Shown here: one piece after another, positions 24,788 through 32,288 of the stretch
How positions within the stretch are numbered: position 1 is the first letter of the stretch
How the letters are laid out: the number at the start of each line of letters is the position of its first letter
Source of the DNA: Paraburkholderia sp. BL21I4N1
GTDB lineage: Bacteria > Pseudomonadota > Gammaproteobacteria > Burkholderiales > Burkholderiaceae
DNA: 64,000 nucleotides
Direction: 5' to 3'
Assembly (NCBI RefSeq): GCF_002973525.1
Contig: NZ_PVEN01000001.1
Location: forward strand, 1-64,000
Program-made: the position numbers and the translations under genes
The notes under the pieces: model-generated
What the model saw: the letters and a program-made list of their open reading frames with translations, nothing else
Databases searched by the model: none
Told to the model about the DNA's origin: nothing

Positions 24788-25753
24788 ATGACGATTCTCG
24801 GCATTGAACAGATTATTTACGGCGTGACGGATCTGGCCGCCTGTCGGCGCTTTTTCGCGGACTGGGGCTTGAAGGAAGTCGCGCACGACGAAACGCACGC
24901 GCGCTTCGAAACGCTGAACGGCTGCACGGTGCTCGCTGTGCATGCGAGCGATCCGTCGCTGCCGCCTGCTTTCGAAGAAGGCCCGACGTTGCGCGAAGTC
25001 ACTTGGGGCGTTGCAACGAAAGCGGAACTCGATGCATTGCGCGGCCGCTTCGCCGGTCAGCCGGGTCACTTCGAAACCGACGACGCGGTCGGCTGTATCG
25101 ACCCGAACGGGATGGCGATTCGCGTCGAAGTGACCCGCAAGCGTGCGCTCGACATTCACGGTTCGCCGTCGAACGTGTGGGGGCAAACGTTGCGCGTCGA
25201 TCAGCCGTCGACGATTTACGAGCGCGCCGAGCCGGTCGAAGTGGGTCACGTGGTGTTCTTCACCAACCAGCTTGCCGAACAGGAAAAGTTCTATCAGGAA
25301 CTGCTCGGCTTCGAAATGTCGGACCGTTATCCGGGTCGCGGCGCGTTCATGCGCTGCGCGCCGCACGGCGGCCACCATGACATTTTTCTGCTGGCGTTGC
25401 CGGGCGGTAAGCGCGGTCTGAATCATGTGGCGTTCACCGTGCGCGACATCCACGAGGTGTTCGGCGGCGGCATGCATATCAGCCGCTGTGGCTGGGATAC
25501 GCAGCTTGGACCGGGGCGTCATCCGGTGTCGTCGGCCTACTTCTGGTACTTCCAGAATCCGGCTGGCGGCCTGATCGAGTACTACGCCGACGAAGATCAA
25601 CTCACACCCGACTGGCAGCCGCGCGATTTCGAACCGGGTCCGACCGTGTTCGCCGAATGGGCGATCGACGGCGGCATCGACGGCAATACGCGGCGGCAGA
25701 AAAATGCGAAGGCGCCGGAAGGCAAGTTCATGACGGAGCGGAAAAATGACTGA
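24788..25753 (+). CDS. Type I extradiol (VOC) ring-cleavage dioxygenase
   Basis: A 321-residue two-domain VOC protein. The C-terminal domain keeps the 2-His-1-carboxylate iron site: His154 (EVGHVVFF), His213 (LNHVAFTV) and Glu264 (GLIEYYADE), with spacing almost identical to BphC-type enzymes. It should cleave a catechol-like ring next to the two hydroxyls. The chain is somewhat longer than BphC and ends in a charged tail, which overlaps the next gene by 8 bases (ATGACTGA). The exact substrate is unknown. Confidence 0.9.
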   Translation: MTILGIEQIIYGVTDLAACRRFFADWGLKEVAHDETHARFETLNGCTVLAVHASDPSLPPAFEEGPTLREVTWGVATKAELDALRGRFAGQPGHFETDDAVGCIDPNGMAIRVEVTRKRALDIHGSPSNVWGQTLRVDQPSTIYERAEPVEVGHVVFFTNQLAEQEKFYQELLGFEMSDRYPGRGAFMRCAPHGGHHDIFLLALPGGKRGLNHVAFTVRDIHEVFGGGMHISRCGWDTQLGPGRHPVSSAYFWYFQNPAGGLIEYYADEDQLTPDWQPRDFEPGPTVFAEWAIDGGIDGNTRRQKNAKAPEGKFMTERKND

Positions 25754-27011
25754 CGCTGCTGTAGCCAAGGCGCAAGCCGCACACGAAGGACTCGAGGCGC
25801 CGCGCACGATCGTCGTGATCGGCGGCGGTCAGGCGGCCGGCTGGGTTGTCAAGACGCTGCGCAAGGAAGGCTTCGACGGCCGTCTCGTGATGATTGCCGA
25901 CGAAGTACATCTGCCGTACGAGCGCCCGCCGCTGTCGAAAGCGGTGCTGGCCGGCGAAGCGGACATCGACACCGTGCGCCTCGTGAAGCCGGACGATTTC
26001 GATGCGCTAAACGTTGAAGCGTGGCAGCCGGATTGCGCGAGTTCGATCGATCGCGAACAGCGCTTAGTGCGCACGGAGTCGGGCCGCGAAGTGCGGTACG
26101 ACCGGCTGGTGATCGCCACGGGCGGCGCCGCGCGCCGTCTGCCGGACGCGCTCGTCAAGACCTCGCACATTGCCTATCTGCGTACGCTCGACGAAGCCGT
26201 CGCGCTCGGTGAACGGCTGCGCGCTAGCCAGCGCGTGCTGGTGGTGGGCGGCGGCTGGATCGGCCTCGAAGTCGCGGCTACGGCGCGCAAATTAGGCGTG
26301 GAGGCGTCGGTGATCGAAGGCGCGCCGCGTCTGTGCGCGCGTTCGTTGCCGCCGATGGTCTCCGGCTTCCTGCTCGACCTGCATCGCGCGAATGGCGTGG
26401 ACGTGCGCCTGAACGCGTCGCTGGTAACGCTCGACGATCACCCGAATGACGCCAACCGGATTCGCGCGACCTTCGCGGACGGTTCGACGCTGGACGCCGA
26501 TTTCGCCGTCGCCGGCATCGGTCTGACGCCGCATACGGCGCTGGCCGAAGCGGCGGGCGTGAAAGTGGAAGACGGCATCGTGGTCGACCATTTCGGCGCC
26601 ACCGACGACCCACGCATTTTCGCGTGCGGCGACGTGGCGAATCATCCGAGCGCGTGGTTGAAGCGCCGCGTGCGGCTCGAATCGTGGGCCAATGCGCAGA
26701 ACCAGGCGATCTCCTCCGCGAAAGCACTGCTCGGTCACTTTGAACCGTACGCGGATATTCCGTGGTTCTGGTCCGATCAGTACGACGTCAATCTGCAAAT
26801 TCTCGGCGACATTCCCGCCGACGCGCAACTTGCCGTACGCGGCGATTTGCCGGGCAAACGCGCCACGCTGTTCCATCTGGAAGACGGTGCGATTCGCGGC
26901 GTGATCGCCATCAACACGCCGCGCGAACTGAAACTATCGCGCAAATGGATGAACCAGGGCCGGACGATCGACCTTGCCACCCTGACCGACGCCTCGACGG
27001 CGCTTGCCTAA
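25746..27011 (+). CDS. FAD/NAD(H) ferredoxin reductase of the Rieske oxygenase
   Basis: A 421-residue flavoprotein of the BphA4/putidaredoxin-reductase family. The FAD motif is VVIGGGQAAGWVVKTL, the NAD motif VLVVGGGWIGLEVAATA, and the second FAD motif RIFACGDVANHP. The C-terminal domain (WFWSDQYDVNLQILGD) contacts ferredoxin in relatives. It supplies electrons to the 14994 ferredoxin, completing a three-component oxygenase although it is encoded 10 kb downstream. It overlaps the dioxygenase gene by 8 bases. Confidence 0.92.
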   Translation: MTDAAVAKAQAAHEGLEAPRTIVVIGGGQAAGWVVKTLRKEGFDGRLVMIADEVHLPYERPPLSKAVLAGEADIDTVRLVKPDDFDALNVEAWQPDCASSIDREQRLVRTESGREVRYDRLVIATGGAARRLPDALVKTSHIAYLRTLDEAVALGERLRASQRVLVVGGGWIGLEVAATARKLGVEASVIEGAPRLCARSLPPMVSGFLLDLHRANGVDVRLNASLVTLDDHPNDANRIRATFADGSTLDADFAVAGIGLTPHTALAEAAGVKVEDGIVVDHFGATDDPRIFACGDVANHPSAWLKRRVRLESWANAQNQAISSAKALLGHFEPYADIPWFWSDQYDVNLQILGDIPADAQLAVRGDLPGKRATLFHLEDGAIRGVIAINTPRELKLSRKWMNQGRTIDLATLTDASTALA

Positions 27012-27036
27012 CCACATCTACGGACGGCACCACGGC

Positions 27037-28440
27037 ATGAGAACCATCGACAACACCATGGGGGACCGCAGCAGCGCCGGTGTCTCAGGCCCCGTGACCC
27101 GGGGCTCGATCATTGCGCGGCTGGAGCGTTTGCCCGGCAACGCGATGCAGGTGCGCGCGCGCATACTGATCGGCCTCGCGACGTTCTTCGACGGCTTCGA
27201 CGTGATCGCCATCGCGGCGACGCTGCCGATTCTGATCGCGAAGTGGCATCTGACGCCTTGGGAGATCGGCTTTCTGATCGGCTCCGGTTCGGTCGGGCAA
27301 CTGATCGGCGCGTTCGTGTTTCCGTGGTACGCGGAACGCAAAGGCCGCGTGAGGGCGATTGCGCTGAGCTCGGGAATTATCGGCATTACCAGTATTGCGT
27401 GCGGTTTTGCGCCGACGTTTGCCGCCTTCGTGGTGCTGCGTGTGATTCAGGGATTGGGGCTCGGCGGCGAATTGCCGGTGGCCGCGACATACATCAACGA
27501 GATCAGCCGTGCCCATGGTCGTGGCCGTTTCGTGCTGTTGTATGAAATCGTTTTTCCGGTGGGACTGCTGGCGTCGAATGCGTTGGGTGCGTGGATCGTG
27601 CCGCGCTTCGGCTGGCAGGTCATGTACTTTATCGGCGGCATGCCGTTGATTCTGTTCTTCGTGTTGCGCAAGCTCGTGCCGGAATCGCCGCGCTGGCTCG
27701 CCGAACGTGAACGGATGGCCGATGCCGATGCCGCCGTGCATGCGTTCGAACGTGCCGCGAAGGGGCCGTTGCCGCCGGTGCTGCAATCGGCCGAATTCGA
27801 AGCGATGGTCAATCGTCACCCGAAGCGCCGCATGAGCGATCTGTTCGGTCCGGCGTATCTGAAGCGCACGCTCGCCGTGGCGATGTTGTGGGTGACCTGC
27901 GGCTTCATTCAGTACGGTCTGTCCACCTGGCTGCCGACGATCTATCGCACGGTTTATCACGCGCCGCTGCAACTGGCGCTGAATCTGGCGGTGGCGGCTT
28001 CGGTGCTGGGCGTGGTGGGCTCGCTGACCTGTGCACTGCTGGTCGATAAGGTGGGACGCAAGCCGATTATCAATCTGTCGTTCGTGGCGTGCGCGATTTC
28101 GTTGCTGCTGGCCGGCGTGTTCCACGAGTCGTCGGTGTACGTGGTGGCGACGTGCTGTGCGTTCTCGCTTGGGTTCCTGGCGTGCGGGTTTATCACGGCG
28201 TATGTGTACACGCCGGAGTTGTACCCGACCAGTATCCGTGCCATGGGTTGCGGCGTCGGCGGCGCGTGGCTGAAGGTGGCGGCGATCTTCGCGCCGGCGA
28301 TCGTGTCGAAGACGATGATCGGCGGTAACTTGCAGGTCGCGTTTTATATTCTCGCGGCCGTGCCGTTCGTTGCGGCGATCGCGGTGCATTTTCTTGGGAT
28401 CGAGACCAAGGGCAAGGTGCTGGAGCAGTTGGAAGCTTGA
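27037..28440 (+). CDS. MFS transporter, aromatic-acid:H+ symporter type
   Basis: An inner-membrane carrier of about 467 residues with twelve predicted membrane segments. The first segment contains FFDGFDVIAIAATLP, with the paired Asp residues typical of the AAHS family (PcaK, BenK). It also has the loop-2 motif YAERKGRVRAIA and VPESPRWLAERERM after helix 6. It probably imports the operon substrate. The start is uncertain: ATG at 27037 or 27058 (or TTG at 27004), none with a strong ribosome-binding site. It is the last gene before the terminator. Confidence 0.9.
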   Translation: MRTIDNTMGDRSSAGVSGPVTRGSIIARLERLPGNAMQVRARILIGLATFFDGFDVIAIAATLPILIAKWHLTPWEIGFLIGSGSVGQLIGAFVFPWYAERKGRVRAIALSSGIIGITSIACGFAPTFAAFVVLRVIQGLGLGGELPVAATYINEISRAHGRGRFVLLYEIVFPVGLLASNALGAWIVPRFGWQVMYFIGGMPLILFFVLRKLVPESPRWLAERERMADADAAVHAFERAAKGPLPPVLQSAEFEAMVNRHPKRRMSDLFGPAYLKRTLAVAMLWVTCGFIQYGLSTWLPTIYRTVYHAPLQLALNLAVAASVLGVVGSLTCALLVDKVGRKPIINLSFVACAISLLLAGVFHESSVYVVATCCAFSLGFLACGFITAYVYTPELYPTSIRAMGCGVGGAWLKVAAIFAPAIVSKTMIGGNLQVAFYILAAVPFVAAIAVHFLGIETKGKVLEQLEA

Positions 28441-28501
28441 GGCTTGCTCGTGTACTGAGTTTGGTGGGCGGTGATGGGTAGTACCGCAATGGCAGGAAGG
28501 C

Positions 28502-28536
28502 AAAGGGCGCACTGGGTGGTGCGCCCTTTGTTTTTG
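28502..28536 (+). terminator. Terminator at the end of the catabolic operon
   Basis: AAAGGGCGCAC (28502-28512) pairs perfectly with GTGCGCCCTTT (28519-28529) across a 6-base loop, followed by GTTTTTG. The A-run on the left arm makes it partly bidirectional, so it could also stop the convergent tssF transcript. Confidence 0.9.
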
Positions 28537-28579
28537 GGGCAGTTCCGAGAGGTACGTCCGTAAGCATAACGTTGGAGAA

Positions 28580-30400
28580 TCAGATCATCGGAATCCGTCC
28601 CGGTAGCTGACTACCGCGCGCCAGTTCAGCGCCGTTTTGCTGCGATATCAGGACCAGTTGCGCGAAGCTGTTGATCGGCGCGTATCGCGCGAATACGCTT
28701 TCGAGCACGCGCACGAAGGTGCTGATCGCATGGCCGGCGAAAGCGGCTTCGTCGATTGTCACCCGCACGCGGATACCCCGCACCATCATCGGCGACGGCT
28801 TCATCTGCATCCACTCCATGACGGATTCGCGCGCGAGCCCCACGATCCCTTCGATATGCCGGGCAACCGTGGCCGAGGGCGAAGATACGTGCTGGGCGAG
28901 CAATCCCTTCAGCGCGGGCAACCCGGAATGGTCGAGACTCACGGGTCCGGCCGAGATCATCGAAATCAGCTTCCACAGCCGTCCCCGGGTGACGGAAACC
29001 GGCGGACTTGCGCCCGGGCGTCGCAACATCATGATCGAGCCCGCCAGTGCCTTGTCACCATAGACCAGGTCACCAGCGGGATTGCCGAATGAGAGCGACG
29101 CCGGCAAATTGCCATTCGTGCACGTCAGGTCGGCGTCGATCTGCGCCGCGGAAGGCCGCACGCGCTCGCCATCACGGTCTATCAGCGAAAGCAGCGTGCC
29201 CTGCCCGGTATTGAAACGGCCGAGCCGCGTATCGCGTTCGGCCAGCCAATAGAGGTTCCCGCCGTGGGACACGGACTGGTACGACCTGATGTGGGTGACC
29301 ACACTACCTTGGGTAGCGCGAACGGCATCGACCGAATAGACCGCTACCTCCGGCGTATTCAATGCCTGCGGCACAACCGGATAGAAAGGCATCGGGGTGT
29401 CTTTCAGGGAGACGGGTTCGGCGGCCCGTCTGAACAGGTTGACGATCGGTGTGCAGAAAAGCCTGAAACTTCCGGCGGCAAGAGAGTGCATGGCGCGCGC
29501 CGCAGCGCTGTCCCGGTGAAGACCACTGACAGGTAGGTGCAGGCTCAGCCGCTCGCACGGACCGGTCTTTCGCCGGAGTGCGGCGAAATCGATGTCGATG
29601 AAGTTGAACCGGTCTGGGAAGGCGAAATACTCGAGAAGAAGCCGGAACGGGGACTGCCCGCCGTCCGCTCGTTCGATCAGCGCTTCATCGTTGCCGAAAC
29701 CCGCCGCAGACAGCGGTACGGTCGGCAGTTCGATCCAGCGCCCGTTACCGTCGGCTTCGACAAAGGCGACGTTCGCGCGCTGCAGCAGTGTGTCGATCGT
29801 CGCGGCGACCGCTATTTGCGGCCCATCCACGAACACGCGAACCCTTTGCGGGATCGCCGTGCCTAGCCGCTGCCCAGGTGCGAGTGCGGCGAGGCCGAGC
29901 GTCATCACCCCCGTCGTATCCGGCGACAGTTGCACGTTGGCCGGCGCGGTCGCGTTCGGATCATAACGCGCGTGCGAAATGCGCAAGGGCGCCAGCACCA
30001 CCTGGTGCGCAGTGCGGAAACAATAGTCGCGGCCCCGCGCCTTGAGTTCGACGCCACGCTCGATCACAAAGGGCTCCGTCAGCTTCTCCAGCGCACTGCT
30101 GCCCATGAACTGGGCGATCGAACAGGACGGAAACGGGCGCAGATATTCGGGATATAGGACTTCCAGCAATGCGCGGGTGAACTCCGGAACCTCATCGTTG
30201 ATCCGGGCGTTACTCCTCGCATTGAGCAGAGCGGCCGACTGGATCATCCGTTCGACGTGCGGATCTTCCGAGTGATCGCCCGATATGGCGAGTCTCGCCG
30301 CTACTTTGGGAAAGTGCTGTGCAAATCTGCCGAGGGCGCCGCGTAGCAGCGCCAGCTCGTGTTCGTAGTCGGGTAACAGTTCGTCCATCAGGAATCGCAT
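28580..30400 (-). CDS. tssF: T6SS baseplate subunit TssF
   Basis: A 606-residue protein of the TssF/VasA/ImpG family, which with TssE, TssG and TssK forms the wedges of the type VI baseplate. The signature start (LLPDYEHELALLRGALGRFA), HSEDPHVERMIQSAALL and FTRALLEVLYPEYLRPFPS are near invariant in the family, and length is full (about 600). The start could be 30400 or the in-frame ATG at 30388. It is the last gene of the vgrG-tle3-tla3-PAAR unit, without tssE or tssG neighbours, which is unusual. Confidence 0.9.
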   Translation of the reverse strand: MRFLMDELLPDYEHELALLRGALGRFAQHFPKVAARLAISGDHSEDPHVERMIQSAALLNARSNARINDEVPEFTRALLEVLYPEYLRPFPSCSIAQFMGSSALEKLTEPFVIERGVELKARGRDYCFRTAHQVVLAPLRISHARYDPNATAPANVQLSPDTTGVMTLGLAALAPGQRLGTAIPQRVRVFVDGPQIAVAATIDTLLQRANVAFVEADGNGRWIELPTVPLSAAGFGNDEALIERADGGQSPFRLLLEYFAFPDRFNFIDIDFAALRRKTGPCERLSLHLPVSGLHRDSAAARAMHSLAAGSFRLFCTPIVNLFRRAAEPVSLKDTPMPFYPVVPQALNTPEVAVYSVDAVRATQGSVVTHIRSYQSVSHGGNLYWLAERDTRLGRFNTGQGTLLSLIDRDGERVRPSAAQIDADLTCTNGNLPASLSFGNPAGDLVYGDKALAGSIMMLRRPGASPPVSVTRGRLWKLISMISAGPVSLDHSGLPALKGLLAQHVSSPSATVARHIEGIVGLARESVMEWMQMKPSPMMVRGIRVRVTIDEAAFAGHAISTFVRVLESVFARYAPINSFAQLVLISQQNGAELARGSQLPGRIPMI

Positions 30401-30548
30401 CAGGGCGTGTCAGGGCGCATCGGGACACAGGAAAACTGCATGTTGCTAACGGAGACAACGCACCGCGACGACGTGCAATCCGATGATGGGCGGCACGCCG
30501 GCGCAGTGTCTGCGGGAGCAGCAATCAAGGCGGCCGGGAACAGGGTAG

Positions 30549-30806
30549 TCACTCGCGCCCGGAAGACGGCAGGCTCGAGATCAGCGTCGCGCCGCACGAT
30601 GTTTTATGACCTTCGAAAGCGGCCGGTTCGTTGTCCACGATGAAATCCGCATGGCCTTCGGCAATGACGCACTCTCCGTGGAGAGGACAAGTACAGCGAT
30701 CACCCTTGCGGGAAACCGCTCGCCCCATGACCTCGCTGTGTGCCGCCCCGGTTTCCACGCGACCGCCGTGGCTATGCAGATCGCCGACACGAATAATGCC
30801 TCGCAT
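30549..30806 (-). CDS. PAAR-domain spike-tip protein
   Basis: An 85-residue PAAR protein that would sharpen the VgrG spike. It starts MRGIIRVGDLHSHGGRV and carries the repeated strand-turn pattern of the PAAR cone with CPLHG and GHKTSCGATL near the end, which supply Cys/His ligands for the tip metal. GAGG lies 7 bases before the start. It has no C-terminal toxin domain. It lies 10 bases after tla3. Confidence 0.9.
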   Translation of the reverse strand: MRGIIRVGDLHSHGGRVETGAAHSEVMGRAVSRKGDRCTCPLHGECVIAEGHADFIVDNEPAAFEGHKTSCGATLISSLPSSGRE

Positions 30807-30815
30807 GGTTTGTCC

Positions 30816-32288
30816 TCAGTACGAATAGCCCTGCATGCCGTACTTCGTGTCGTAGCGGCGTCCCCACCACGGCAGGTACGCGTTGTCTTCGCCACGCGCG
30901 CGGAACCAGTCCTGGTCCGGATCGATCGGGGTGAGCTTCGACGGCGGCAGGATCACGACCGCGGTCGGATGATTCGGGTCCGTGCTCCCCGCAACCAGCG
31001 CATTGCCGCCGAAGTGGTTGATCCGCCCGATCGCGAGCGCAATGTCCGTGAGGGCCGTGCCCGCGCCCATGTCGCCGAGTAGCGCCGGCGTGTTGAAAGT
31101 CTGCTTCCCGTAGTCGAATTCCGGCAGCGTTTCAGTCAGTGTTTGCGAGAGCGATCCGAGGCGCGTCGACGCGGCTTCGCCGCCCTTGCCCGCGTCGTGC
31201 ACGACGAACTGGAGGCTCGCGGGATCGACGTTCGCGTTGTGGGCCGCCTGGGCGATCGTAGCCTTCCACGCCTGGACGGCGCGGGTCGTGCCGGTCTTCG
31301 CTTCGTAGTCGCTCACATTGCCTGTCGCAGCGCGGCCGATCCAGGCGAGCGGTTCACGCTCGGTTTTCAGGTCAGGGCCCGCGAGAAACAGCAGGGTGAG
31401 GTTTTCGTTCATCTGCTGGTCTTTGGGCGGGAAGCTTGGTGCGTCCCAGTTCATCACCCACACGCTTTCCTGCGGGTTTGACTGCAGGTAGTCGAGCGCC
31501 GCGTTCAGCGATGTGAAGCCGGCATTGGCGCCGCCAACGTGCATCTGAACGTCGGCAGGCAGATCCTTGCTCCACAGATCCTTTGCGGACTGATTTCCGA
31601 TTTCAAAAAAATCTTTTATTTGATATGCCAAATAACCTTGTGCCTCCTTGGGGCAAAGGCGAGCAGGAATTGCAAATTCGACGCGGATACCCGCCAGCTC
31701 CCTCCAGTGACGCCGACTCTCAGGCTGAACCGTATAAAAATAGTGACCATTCATCACGTATTTTGTTGCAAATAAAACGAGCAGACTTTCGATGTATTTT
31801 TCATAGAAACCATCGAAACGTTCTCTGCCATCGTTACCATTCGCAATTCCCGCAACCGGCTGGATCGTGGTAAAACTCTTCGGATCTGTTCTCACCATGT
31901 CGTCGTTCTTGTTCGGCTTGACAAGGCCCATCGTCCAAAGCAATTGCCATTCAGTCGGATAATCCCGCCGCTGCAACGGATTCATCCATTCGAGGCCTAC
32001 GACCTGTGCCAGAAACGGTTTTACAGATGCGGCGGCAACCGCGGACGTTGTCCCATTGACTTCCGCTGCCTGTGCAGCCGACCCCGACCATGCTGTCGTG
32101 AACGCGAGCACGGCAATGCCCGCGAGCAACGGTAGTGCGACTAATCTTTTCATGCTTTCTCCCATACTCCAGACATCCGTTTCACTTTGATAGTAGTGTG
32201 CTCTGATGAGCGCTGCGCCTGTCACCAGGAGGACGGTGACGAACGTCACCGCGAGGCGTTTCGGCCAGGTCGAAATCAACGATCTCAT
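30816..32288 (-). CDS. tla3: Tla3-type (DUF2875) T6SS lipase adaptor
   Basis: A 490-residue protein of the DUF2875 family. In Pseudomonas aeruginosa the homologue Tla3 binds the lipase effector Tle3 and loads it on VgrG2b. The conserved body begins around residue 90 (FLAQVVGLEWMNPLQRRDYP) and ends PWWGRRYDTKYGMQGYSY. Start 32288 overlaps the tle3 stop as ATGA and has GGGGAA upstream. An internal ATG at 32153, preceded by GGGAG, would yield a protein starting with its own signal sequence. With the longer start there are two hydrophobic segments (about 11-28 and 46-63). The centre (about 31590-31830) is AT-richer than the neighbours. Confidence 0.82.
   Translation of the reverse strand: MRSLISTWPKRLAVTFVTVLLVTGAALIRAHYYQSETDVWSMGESMKRLVALPLLAGIAVLAFTTAWSGSAAQAAEVNGTTSAVAAASVKPFLAQVVGLEWMNPLQRRDYPTEWQLLWTMGLVKPNKNDDMVRTDPKSFTTIQPVAGIANGNDGRERFDGFYEKYIESLLVLFATKYVMNGHYFYTVQPESRRHWRELAGIRVEFAIPARLCPKEAQGYLAYQIKDFFEIGNQSAKDLWSKDLPADVQMHVGGANAGFTSLNAALDYLQSNPQESVWVMNWDAPSFPPKDQQMNENLTLLFLAGPDLKTEREPLAWIGRAATGNVSDYEAKTGTTRAVQAWKATIAQAAHNANVDPASLQFVVHDAGKGGEAASTRLGSLSQTLTETLPEFDYGKQTFNTPALLGDMGAGTALTDIALAIGRINHFGGNALVAGSTDPNHPTAVVILPPSKLTPIDPDQDWFRARGEDNAYLPWWGRRYDTKYGMQGYSY

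Noticed and set aside
27085-28512. 475-codon minus-strand frame opposite the MFS gene
   Set aside because: Antisense shadow; the plus strand encodes twelve membrane segments and a terminator follows in that direction.
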